Source: DASPPK01 sp964399235 (GTDB lineage: Archaea; Thermoproteota; Bathyarchaeia; Bathyarchaeales; Bathycorpusculaceae). From it: 44,581 nucleotides of DNA. The notes under the pieces are model-generated. The model did no database searches. It saw only the letters and a program-made list of their open reading frames with translations, and was not told where the DNA came from. The DNA lies in assembly GCA_964399235.1 (NCBI GenBank), contig CAYNQC010000004.1, forward strand, positions 1 through 44,581, written 5' to 3'. Positions 16,212 to 23,603 of this stretch are shown piece after piece (positions within the stretch are counted from its first letter, which is position 1; every line of letters starts with the position of its first letter). Both the position numbers and the translations under genes were made by a program.

Positions 16212-17414
16212 TTGGAAACTTTCGATCCGCAAAAGTTTGTTGAAACTGCAGTAGCGGAAATGAAAAAGAGCATAGGAAGTGAAAAAGCGCTCGTGGCCGT
16301 TTCTGGCGGAGTTGACAGCACAACATGCGCTGTGCTGACCCACAAAGCAATCGGCGAAAACCTTGCCTGCGTAATTCTTGATGACGCTTTCATGAGGCAA
16401 GACGAGCCTGAACTTGTAGCCGAAACGCTTTCAAAGCCTCCTTTCAGTGTCCCGACAAAGGTAGTGGATGTTCGTGAACGTTTTTTGAAGGCAATGAAAG
16501 GACTGAAGGACGCTGAAGAAAAGCGGAAGATGTTCCGTGAGACGTTCTACCAAGTTTTAGCCGACACGGCCAAGAAGGAAAAATGCAGAATCCTTGTGCA
16601 AGGCACCATACGTGCGGACATAATTGAAACAGTAGGCGGCGTCAAGACTCAACACAACGTTTTGGAGCAAGTGGGTATTAACCCAATGGAGCGCTTTGGC
16701 TTCAAAATCATTGAACCACTAGTACCATTGTTCAAAGAACAGGTCAGGATGGTCGCAAGACTATTCGGATTGCCTCCCGAGTTTTCGGAAAGACAACCCT
16801 TCCCAGGCCCAGGTTTGTCAGTACGTGTTGTCGGTGAGATACGCCGGGATAAGCTGGAAACATTGAGGACTGCAACAGCAACGACTGAGAGTGAACTTGC
16901 AAAATTCAAACCTGGACAATACTTCGCAGTCATAATGGACAATGAGGTCGAGTCCCAACCGTCAAGAACACTTCGAGTGCAAGAAACCACTGCACGCCTT
17001 CTCAATGTTCCATCAAGAAATGTTCACGTGACTGTCTTCAAGGGCAGAGCAACAGGCGTCGAAAGTGGAAAGAGGCGATATGGAGAAGTAGTCGGCATAA
17101 AAGTCGAAACAATGAACGGCAAACTCCATCCTACCTCTCTTCAAAACATAATTCCGCTTCATGCAAGAATCATAACTGAAAACCCAGAGGTTGCAAGAGT
17201 CTTTTACGCAGTCAAAGAAGTTGGGGCAACGAAGGCATATGTCATCGGCATACGATCAGTTGAAACCAAAAACTTCTTGGAAGCAAAGGTTTCCGACATA
17301 CCTTGGTCAACATTGGAGAAAATAGCCGACGAAATAGTCAAGAAATGCACAGACGTGTCAACAGTCTACTACGATGTCACGCCTAAACCGCCTGCGACAA
17401 TCGAAATGGAGTAA
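16212..17414 (+). CDS. guaAB: GMP synthase ATP-pyrophosphatase subunit with enlarged dimerisation domain
   Basis: This subunit adenylates XMP and uses ammonia from a separate GuaA glutaminase subunit (not in this window) to make GMP. The PP-loop is SGGVDS (31-36), and the lid/XMP motif region reads RQPFPGPGLSVRVVGE (194-209). The C-terminus ends KPPATIEME, the family signature. At 400 aa it is about 80-90 residues longer than the usual archaeal subunit; the extra residues lie in the dimerisation domain, roughly 243-340, with the conserved end intact. TTG start follows GAGGGTG by five bases. Confidence 0.93.
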   Translation: METFDPQKFVETAVAEMKKSIGSEKALVAVSGGVDSTTCAVLTHKAIGENLACVILDDAFMRQDEPELVAETLSKPPFSVPTKVVDVRERFLKAMKGLKDAEEKRKMFRETFYQVLADTAKKEKCRILVQGTIRADIIETVGGVKTQHNVLEQVGINPMERFGFKIIEPLVPLFKEQVRMVARLFGLPPEFSERQPFPGPGLSVRVVGEIRRDKLETLRTATATTESELAKFKPGQYFAVIMDNEVESQPSRTLRVQETTARLLNVPSRNVHVTVFKGRATGVESGKRRYGEVVGIKVETMNGKLHPTSLQNIIPLHARIITENPEVARVFYAVKEVGATKAYVIGIRSVETKNFLEAKVSDIPWSTLEKIADEIVKKCTDVSTVYYDVTPKPPATIEME

Positions 17415-17488
17415 TGCACACAATTCCTGAAAGCTAGTTTTCCCGAAATCTATAAAGGCTCTCTAGACTTCTTCAATCATGACTAATC

Positions 17489-17815
17489 ATGTTTCGCGTA
17501 AGAGTGCAAAAAATCGAGTCAATCAAAGACTTGGACGGCAACCTCGGCAAACGTGTAGAACTCATCGAAGATCGACAAGTTCCTCACATGGTACTTAGAC
17601 CGCAGACAGAGGAAGCAAAAGTCATGCAAGATGTCATTCAACAGTTGCAGCAACAGATTCCGATATTTTCCGGAAGGGTAGACATCGCGGTTCCCAAGAT
17701 AATTCTGTTTCTCACTGAACTAGAGTATGAAAGCCTAGGCATAGGCTTCGACGTGAACCAAGTCTACGAGATAAGACTTGAAAATCAAAGCCTAAGATTT
17801 ACGAAAACTGCATAA
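17489..17815 (+). CDS. Small conserved archaeal protein, possibly arcadin-1-like
   Basis: A 108-aa soluble protein with mixed alpha/beta pattern, no cysteines and a C-terminal half reading IILFLTELEYESLGIGFDVNQVYEI. This pattern and length recall arcadin-1, the small protein encoded beside the archaeal actin (crenactin) in Thermoproteales and reported in related lineages; I hold this from memory and it is not proven here. No actin gene is in the window. TATA-like CTATAAAG lies near 17450. Its 3' end overlaps the convergent gene by 17 bases. Confidence 0.6.
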   Translation: MFRVRVQKIESIKDLDGNLGKRVELIEDRQVPHMVLRPQTEEAKVMQDVIQQLQQQIPIFSGRVDIAVPKIILFLTELEYESLGIGFDVNQVYEIRLENQSLRFTKTA

Positions 17816-18152
17816 TCTCCTTTCTTATTTGCCGAAGAGCGGAATGTCGAGGGTGGAAAGACAAAACAAACATCATATTCCTCAAAGACGTGCAGATCTC
17901 CTCGGTGTTTGACTCTTTGTCGCCTATGCAACAGATAGGAATAGCCTCGTCATCGCCATTCTTGTAATATACATAGATGGGCTCAAACTTCTTTCTGAAG
18001 GTTCTGACTTCGAAACTTAACTTCAAATGTCTAGCCATTTTCTCTGCGGCGACCTTAACAGGCTCAAACCGTTTTCCGCGGGACACAAAACTGGAAGCAT
18101 AAACGAACAGTTTTCCATTACAGTTATCCAGCATAGACTTCACAGGTGACAC
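17799..18152 (-). CDS. Hypothetical protein, convergent with the arcadin-like gene
   Basis: A 117-aa soluble protein, basic, with a hydrophobic start of strand LFVYASSF, a middle segment EPIYVYYKNGDDEAIPICCIG and a helical C-terminus. I do not recognise a family. The start is GTG at 18152 (TATA-like TTTTAAAA near 18170) or ATG at 18134. Coding is supported by the regular alpha/beta pattern and lack of another ORF, but not by homology. Confidence 0.6.
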   Translation of the reverse strand: MSPVKSMLDNCNGKLFVYASSFVSRGKRFEPVKVAAEKMARHLKLSFEVRTFRKKFEPIYVYYKNGDDEAIPICCIGDKESNTEEICTSLRNMMFVLSFHPRHSALRQIRKEIMQFS

Positions 18153-18243
18153 GTTCGAACGCGCATCTTTTAAAACGAATGCCGAAACAACATAATTGCA
18201 CGGTGGAGAGTCGAGTTTAAGTGAACGCTCAGGAACATAAGGA

Positions 18244-18522
18244 ATGATGAAGGTCAGAGCGCACGTTTTCGTGACCGGCAGAGTGCAAAGTGTGTTCTTC
18301 AGATCAGAAACAAGATATGAAGCTAGAATACATCATGTAGTCGGTTGGGTCCGTAATCTCCCGGATGATCGACTCGAATGCGTTTTTGAAGGCGAAGAAG
18401 ACGACGTGAAAAAGCTCGTAGAATTCTGCAGGAGAGGCCCTCCAGCCGCTGAGGTGAAAGAAACCGTCGTTTCGTATGAACCCTATTCAGGTGTTTTCAC
18501 GAGTTTCGAAACTAGATATTGA
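18244..18522 (+). CDS. acyP: Acylphosphatase
   Basis: A 92-aa enzyme that hydrolyses acyl-phosphates such as carbamoyl-phosphate and 1,3-bisphosphoglycerate. The catalytic arginine (R20 in VFFR) and asparagine (N38 in WVRNLP) are present, with the RGPPAA loop and the SFETRY end. The phosphate cradle normally reads QGV; here it is QSV (S16), an unusual change in a loop that holds the substrate. Tandem ATG codons at 18244/18247; AAGGA precedes directly. Stands alone. Confidence 0.93.
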   Translation: MMKVRAHVFVTGRVQSVFFRSETRYEARIHHVVGWVRNLPDDRLECVFEGEEDDVKKLVEFCRRGPPAAEVKETVVSYEPYSGVFTSFETRY

Positions 18523-18548
18523 TGAAATTCTGGAAAAGCAAAGACTTG

Positions 18549-18977
18549 TCAAGTGTTTTTCTTGGGGATTCTGAAATGCGATCCCTTTCCAGCGCTGACG
18601 TATTCTCCGCCAGCTTGACGCACGGCGGATGCGATTTTGGAAAAGTTGTCAGAGCCCAAGAACTGTCTTGGTTTGATGATTATGTAATCGTCCTTCTCTT
18701 CAAAGCTCAACAGGTTTTCAAGCTCGTCAGGAAACATTGTCTTCGCATCCTCTAACGCTTTTGACCTTTCAGGAACACGTGGCGCTCCGGCTACGGTTGT
18801 TGGCTGTGAAAGCGACAATGGCGGTGGAGCAGGAACGGGTTGAGTGATCTGTTGAACCGCCATAGACTTCAGCGACGCAGACACTTGTCTCAAATCCTCT
18901 TGGATACCTGTCAGGATCACGACTAATTCGTCAACTCTCTTGACCAGGTTGTCCATCTTTGCCCTATCTGTGCTCAT
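18549..18977 (-). CDS. Coiled-coil protein with conserved-looking C-terminal domain, unknown function
   Basis: A 142-aa protein in three parts: an N-terminal coiled coil (about residues 5-40, heptad-like LVKRVDELVVIL), a Pro/Ser/Thr/Ala-rich linker (45-75), and a compact C-terminal domain (80-142) with DYIIIKPRQFLGSDNF and GGEYVSAGKGSHFRIPKK. The end is basic and could bind nucleic acid. I have no firm family name. GAAGGA precedes ATG. It is divergent from rtcA, with TATA-like AT-rich sequence between. Confidence 0.65.
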   Translation of the reverse strand: MSTDRAKMDNLVKRVDELVVILTGIQEDLRQVSASLKSMAVQQITQPVPAPPPLSLSQPTTVAGAPRVPERSKALEDAKTMFPDELENLLSFEEKDDYIIIKPRQFLGSDNFSKIASAVRQAGGEYVSAGKGSHFRIPKKNT

Positions 18978-19070
18978 GATCCTTCTTCCTTCTAAATCCT
19001 TAATACTTCAGCCAATTATTAATTGTTTCTAACACTTCTAAAAAGCCCAAAATTTGGAGAATCATCATAC

Positions 19071-20105
19071 TTGATCGACATCGATGGGAGCAAGAAAGGA
19101 GGAAGTGGAACAATTCTGAGGGTAGCTGTAGCCCTCTCAGCAATAACCAAGCAACCGCTTCACATCTTCAACATCAGACAAAATCGACCACAACCAGGCC
19201 TCAAACCTCAACATTTAGAAGCAGTTCTAACCGCTGCAAAGCTTTGCAGTGCCGACCTAGAAGGTGCAAGAGCCAACTCACGCGAACTGTGGTTCAAGCC
19301 AAAAGAAATCAATGGCGGCCGATTCGAGGCTGAAATCGGCACAGCTGGAAGCATTCCGATGCTTCTGATGACAATACTGCCAATATGTGCTCACGCTCAA
19401 AGTGCGGTCTACGTGCACGTTTCAAAAGGCGGAACCGACGTCTCACATTCCCCCACGATCAATTACATGCGTTTCGTGGCACTGCCAATCCTCAGACGAA
19501 TGGGTTTAAACGCGACAATGGAAGTTCAGAAATACGGCTATTATCCGAAAGGAAATGGCGAGATTACTCTGGCAATTGAACCAACAGAGAAGTTGAAACC
19601 GGTACGACTGGAGGAATTCGGGAACATAAGAACAATCAAAGGAATGTCAGTATGCACATTCTTGGATGACAGAAAAGTTGCCGAAAGGCAGGCAAAAGCA
19701 GCAAATCAACGTTTGAAAGAAGAAGACTGCGCAGCAGACATTCGGGTAGTGAACGACAAATCAAACCCTTTACAAAAAGGCAGTTCAATTGCCTTGTGGG
19801 CAGAAACAGACACCGGTGCGATCATAGGAGCCGACGCAATTGGTGAACTCAAGAAAGCAAGTGAAAAGGTCGGTGATGAAGCAGCTCAGAAATTACTTGA
19901 AGAAATCCGGTACGAGCCAACAGTGGACCTGCATCTCGCTGACTTACTTATTCCATACGTAGCATTAGCTCAAGGAAAATCAGTCTTCTTGACGCGAACC
20001 ATCTCAGAGCACTTGGAAACAAATATTTGGCTCGCCGAAGAAATCTTGGGAACAAGTTTCAAGATCGAAAAAACAGGCAAACTCTACAGAATAGAGAAAA
20101 ACTGA
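19071..20105 (+). CDS. rtcA: RNA 3'-terminal phosphate cyclase
   Basis: This 344-aa enzyme turns RNA 3'-phosphate into a 2',3'-cyclic phosphate using ATP. The family pattern is clear: IDGSKKGGSGTILR at the start, NIRQNRPQPGLKPQHL, then GGTDVSHSP and the catalytic histidine region EHLETN. The first glycine-rich motif is usually GEGGGQ; here it is KKGGSGT, a divergent form. TTG at 19071 matches the usual N-terminus and has GGAG 12 bases upstream; the longer frame from 19023 is less likely. First gene of an RNA-related operon. Confidence 0.92.
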   Translation: MIDIDGSKKGGSGTILRVAVALSAITKQPLHIFNIRQNRPQPGLKPQHLEAVLTAAKLCSADLEGARANSRELWFKPKEINGGRFEAEIGTAGSIPMLLMTILPICAHAQSAVYVHVSKGGTDVSHSPTINYMRFVALPILRRMGLNATMEVQKYGYYPKGNGEITLAIEPTEKLKPVRLEEFGNIRTIKGMSVCTFLDDRKVAERQAKAANQRLKEEDCAADIRVVNDKSNPLQKGSSIALWAETDTGAIIGADAIGELKKASEKVGDEAAQKLLEEIRYEPTVDLHLADLLIPYVALAQGKSVFLTRTISEHLETNIWLAEEILGTSFKIEKTGKLYRIEKN

Positions 20106-20126
20106 GAAATCAAGTGAAAACAGTAG

Positions 20127-20921
20127 ATGAATGATACTGACAGAAGAAAAATCATTCAAACATACTATTCTGCTAGGTCCAAAGATTACGACAGACAGAA
20201 AAGCAGGACATGGAGATCTGAAAAAGGCTTCGGAACTGAAGTTGTGGATGAGCTTTTGAACGCGTTCAACGGGTTTGGAAACAAAACCATTTTGGAAGTC
20301 GGAGTTGGAACTGGAAGAAACGCGAAACTCTTGTTAGAATTTATGAATTATCTTGTTGGACTTGATCTTACCAAGGAAATGCTTCGCGCCGCAAAGAACA
20401 AAATGCGTGCTCACAGACAGCAAATTGACCTGATCTTAGGCGACGCTGAGCATCTTCCATTTGCGAACAGATCCTTCGATGCAATACTATGTATGAGCAC
20501 AATGCACTATTTCTTGGACCAGGAAAAAGTCTTGAGAGAATTCGCACATCTTCTCAAAGAAGGAGGCATTTTCGTTTATGGAGACCTTTCACCGCACGAA
20601 TCGGATCAAAAAGGATTCTTCGAAACAATGGAAGGAAAGATTTCCAAAGCACATTCTAGATACTACAAAGCGTCAGAAATGAAAAAGTTGTTTGAGAGCC
20701 ACGGGTTACAGGTTTCCAGATCGAAGATCATCGCGTACAGAAAACAATACAAATCATTGATCGAAGATAAGGGAAACTACTTCGGCGTTAAACCGCAGGA
20801 ACTCCACAAATTCATCCAGAATGTCGATCAGGAAACAAGGAAACAATACGACGTGACAGGCACAGAGCTGACCCAATACTACACGATGATAACAGCAATC
20901 AAGAAAATCAGATCCAAGTGA
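20127..20921 (+). CDS. Class I SAM-dependent methyltransferase
   Basis: A 264-aa methyltransferase with motif I LEVGVGTGRNAKLL, acidic end of strand 2 (GLDLTKEM), motif II/III GDAEHLPFANRSFDAIL and post-motif FAHLLKEGGIFV. It resembles small-molecule methyltransferases of the UbiE type, but the C-terminal 90 residues give no clue to the substrate. It lies 21 bases after rtcA and overlaps trm5 by four (GTGA), so an RNA or nucleoside target is plausible from context only. Confidence 0.88.
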   Translation: MNDTDRRKIIQTYYSARSKDYDRQKSRTWRSEKGFGTEVVDELLNAFNGFGNKTILEVGVGTGRNAKLLLEFMNYLVGLDLTKEMLRAAKNKMRAHRQQIDLILGDAEHLPFANRSFDAILCMSTMHYFLDQEKVLREFAHLLKEGGIFVYGDLSPHESDQKGFFETMEGKISKAHSRYYKASEMKKLFESHGLQVSRSKIIAYRKQYKSLIEDKGNYFGVKPQELHKFIQNVDQETRKQYDVTGTELTQYYTMITAIKKIRSK

Positions 20922-21994
20922 AAATCATGCCAAATGATATCAGATGCATCAAAGTATCCAAAAAACAAGGTCAAATTGCGCTAGAGATATCCAAGAGACT
21001 GGAACTCATCGACATGGAACATGTGATCAAGAAGGATGACAATTTCCTGTACATCCCGCTCGTTCGCCAGCCATCAGATCAGGACCTGAAAATGCTCCAC
21101 AAAGAAGCCACTTTCGAGATAATGATCAGTTCATTCAAGCTGAGAATAAAGGGGACAGCATCATTAGTCGAGATTCTTAAGGGACAACTGCCTCCACTGC
21201 TGTTAAAGAAGATTCCACGGGCAATGGACCTAATTGGCGACATAGCGATAATCGAAATCCCAGCGGAACTTGAAAGATACAAGGGCATTATTGGTGGCGC
21301 AGTGCTGAAATCGAACAAAAACATACATACAGTTCTAGCCAAAGCAGGCGCCATCAGTGGAGCCTACAGACTGAGGCAATTCAACTTTGTAGCTGGAGAA
21401 CAAAAAACTGAAACCATTCATAAAGAAAATGGGTGTCAATACCAAGTAGATGTGTCAAAAACTTATTTCTCGCCCAGGCTTTCGACTGAGCACAAGAGAG
21501 TAGCTTCGCTGGTTCAGGAAAATGAGACCGTGGCAGACTTGTTTGCAGGAGTCGGCCCTTTTGCCATACTAATAGCTAAGACGCATGAGATCGTCAGAGT
21601 CTACGCAATAGATGCAAACCCAGATTCCGTGAACTATCTGAACACAAACATCAGGCTGAACAGAGTCATCGGCAAAGTGTACCCTTTGCAGGGAGACGCA
21701 AGACTGATAGTTAACAAAAAGGTTGCAGGCATCGCTGATCGGGTCATAATGAATCTGCCTGAAAAAGCAATAGATTTCCTTGACGTTGCATGTCACGCGC
21801 TGAAACCGCAGGGCGGCATAGTTCACTTCTACGGGTTTGTTGGAGCTTCGCAATCGTTGGAAGACATGCAGCGCAATTTTGTGAAAGAAGTTGAAAAAGC
21901 AGGGAGGACAGTCGACGAAGTCTTATCCCAAAGAAAGGTCCGTGAGACTTCTCCCCACGAGTGGCAGGCTGCCTTGGACGCGCATGTTCATTGA
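20918..21994 (+). CDS. trm5: tRNA (guanine-37-N1)-methyltransferase Trm5
   Basis: A 358-aa enzyme that makes m1G37 next to the anticodon, preventing frameshifts. The N-terminal D1-like domain is present (about 1-110), followed by IPRAMDLIGDIAIIEIP, GAYRLRQFNF and HKENGCQY. The methyltransferase core has DVSKTYFSPRLSTEHKR, DLFAGVGPFA, AIDANPDSV and MNLPEKAIDFL. This layout fits Trm5b; the wyosine enzyme Taw2 is a related possibility. GTG start overlaps the methyltransferase stop. The 3' end overlaps the DUF371 gene by seven bases. Confidence 0.92.
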   Translation: MKIMPNDIRCIKVSKKQGQIALEISKRLELIDMEHVIKKDDNFLYIPLVRQPSDQDLKMLHKEATFEIMISSFKLRIKGTASLVEILKGQLPPLLLKKIPRAMDLIGDIAIIEIPAELERYKGIIGGAVLKSNKNIHTVLAKAGAISGAYRLRQFNFVAGEQKTETIHKENGCQYQVDVSKTYFSPRLSTEHKRVASLVQENETVADLFAGVGPFAILIAKTHEIVRVYAIDANPDSVNYLNTNIRLNRVIGKVYPLQGDARLIVNKKVAGIADRVIMNLPEKAIDFLDVACHALKPQGGIVHFYGFVGASQSLEDMQRNFVKEVEKAGRTVDEVLSQRKVRETSPHEWQAALDAHVH

Positions 21995-22425
21995 GAGTTG
22001 ACGGTCAGCGTTATCTTCACTTTTTCTTCTGGTTTGCTCAGGAACCTGACTAGTTCACGCGACAATTCAGCCGCGGATTTGTCCGCGTGGATTGCCAACG
22101 TTCGCGCGCATATGTAACCACTCTTTCTGATGACAAAGTCGGTCGGATGTGCGAGGATTAATCTCGAGTTTCCAGAGGCATGTATGGTTTCCGCAACTTC
22201 GCCAACTAGGACTGTGATGGTAACCTTAGCGTCATCCTTGCGCAAATTCTTTTTGAATTCAAGACTCAACTCATCCATTCCTTTGTCTGCATCTACGGCG
22301 ATTATGCAATCTCCGCTTCTTGAAAGATAGGGCTCTTTTGTGAATTCTATCGTCCCCTTATGCACAGCCAAAACATTGATGTGCCCGTGTGCCAAGATCA
22401 CTTCGCTACATTGAGCAGGATCCAA
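21988..22425 (-). CDS. DUF371 family protein
   Basis: A 145-aa archaeal protein of the DUF371 family: AHGHINVLAVHKGTIEFTKE, then SGDCIIAVDADKGM and a second half with HPTDFVIRKSGY. Function is unknown. TTG start lies right behind the stop of the HTH/S-layer gene (one base apart), so the two are cotranscribed and possibly translationally coupled. Confidence 0.85.
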   Translation of the reverse strand: MDPAQCSEVILAHGHINVLAVHKGTIEFTKEPYLSRSGDCIIAVDADKGMDELSLEFKKNLRKDDAKVTITVLVGEVAETIHASGNSRLILAHPTDFVIRKSGYICARTLAIHADKSAAELSRELVRFLSKPEEKVKITLTVNSQ

Positions 22426-22426
22426 G

Positions 22427-23395
22427 TTATTCCAGAACCTCTATGGAGTCAACTTTACCATCGCCGTCGAGATCAAAACCCTGTATGACCTTGGCGAAAG
22501 AAGCTTCATCGTTCTTGTAGTTTCTCAAAGTTTTTTCCCAAAAATTCGTCAAAGCCAGCACGCAAGCTTTTGTGCCCACAGCCTTATTTCCAGCCAAGAC
22601 AATCACACGCTTGCTGTTGTCCCATGGGTTCACGATCTTAGCGATCAATCCTACATTGTCAGCAGTGTATACCGCTGAAGTCCTCCTGGAAGCTAGACCC
22701 CCGAACAAGAAACCCTCCGAAGAGGCACGCATGTCAAACCTGATCGGCAGGTACTCGTTGATTTCTTGCGTCAACAGATTTGTGCCAGGTCCGCCTACGA
22801 GTATCAGGTTGTTTTTCTCTTCCTTCTCAGCTTTGACATCAACATCGAGCTTTATCGCAAATTCATCAGGCATCTTGACAAACTGCCCTAGGAAGAAGGC
22901 CAAATGAGAAGCATAATGACCGTCCCTTGCACTCGTCTTGAAGGGTCCGTGAGCCATTGGACTTCCCACGACTATTTTCCCTTCAAAAGTGCTGTCGGGT
23001 CTTATGAATTCTCCGAAGAAATTCTGAATGTGCTCTTCCATTCCCAATAGGGAAAGCTTCCTGATCGGCCTGTACTGCTGGGGAAACTCGATTCCAAAAG
23101 CAGGAGAAATTGCCTTGAAATATTTCGCCATGGCGCCCTTTTTCTTCTGTTCTCTTACGACTATTATCGCGCCGGCTTTTTCCAGTTTTTTGATATGATA
23201 GTACACCTTCTGCGCATGAATATTCAGAGCTTTCGCTATCTCCAGAGGATACATCTCCTTCTCAGAAATCATCATCAGAATCTTCCAGCTCAACTTGTTC
23301 AAAATCATCTTCAGCTTCTGTGGATCATCCACGATCGCGATTTCCTTCACTTTCTGGGTTTTCCCATCTTCCTTCAGCAGCAGTTTCTTGTCCAT
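22427..23395 (-). CDS. HTH regulator fused to S-layer-like domain and EF-hand
   Basis: A 322-aa protein with no signal peptide or membrane segment. Residues 24-80 are an ArsR-type winged helix (LEIAKALNIHAQKVYYHIKKL). Residues 138-292 match the C-terminal fold of archaeal S-layer proteins: NLILVGGPGTN (196-206), GLIAKIVNPWDNSKRVIVL (249-267) and LAGNKAVGTKA. The tail is a canonical EF-hand loop, DLDGDGKVDSIE (308-319), with D, D, D, D and E at positions 1, 3, 5, 9 and 12. An intracellular regulator that senses calcium or a surface-related ligand is the inference. ATG start; minus-strand TATA near 23427-23436. Divergent from glmS. Confidence 0.85.
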   Translation of the reverse strand: MDKKLLLKEDGKTQKVKEIAIVDDPQKLKMILNKLSWKILMMISEKEMYPLEIAKALNIHAQKVYYHIKKLEKAGAIIVVREQKKKGAMAKYFKAISPAFGIEFPQQYRPIRKLSLLGMEEHIQNFFGEFIRPDSTFEGKIVVGSPMAHGPFKTSARDGHYASHLAFFLGQFVKMPDEFAIKLDVDVKAEKEEKNNLILVGGPGTNLLTQEINEYLPIRFDMRASSEGFLFGGLASRRTSAVYTADNVGLIAKIVNPWDNSKRVIVLAGNKAVGTKACVLALTNFWEKTLRNYKNDEASFAKVIQGFDLDGDGKVDSIEVLE

Positions 23396-23426
23396 AATTC
23401 TCCCGTGAAGTAGTGAAAACGCACCC

Positions 23427-23436
23427 TTATAAGATT
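23427..23436 (-). promoter_or_regulatory. TATA box of the HTH/S-layer gene
   Basis: Minus-strand AATCTTATAA lies about 32-41 bases before the ATG. The glmS promoter faces the other way in the same region, with TATTA-type boxes near 23531-23553. Confidence 0.5.
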
Positions 23437-23603
23437 TTTATTAATACTCACACATAAACGATGGTGGTTCATGGACCAAGCCATGCTGAAAAACGAAATA
23501 GGAATCAAAAATCCGTTTTAGCGCTCAGAGTTACTTATTAACAATGCTTATTAGCACAAAGACGCTTCAGAAAAAGCTCACCTTAAACATACGAGGCTCT
23601 TAC

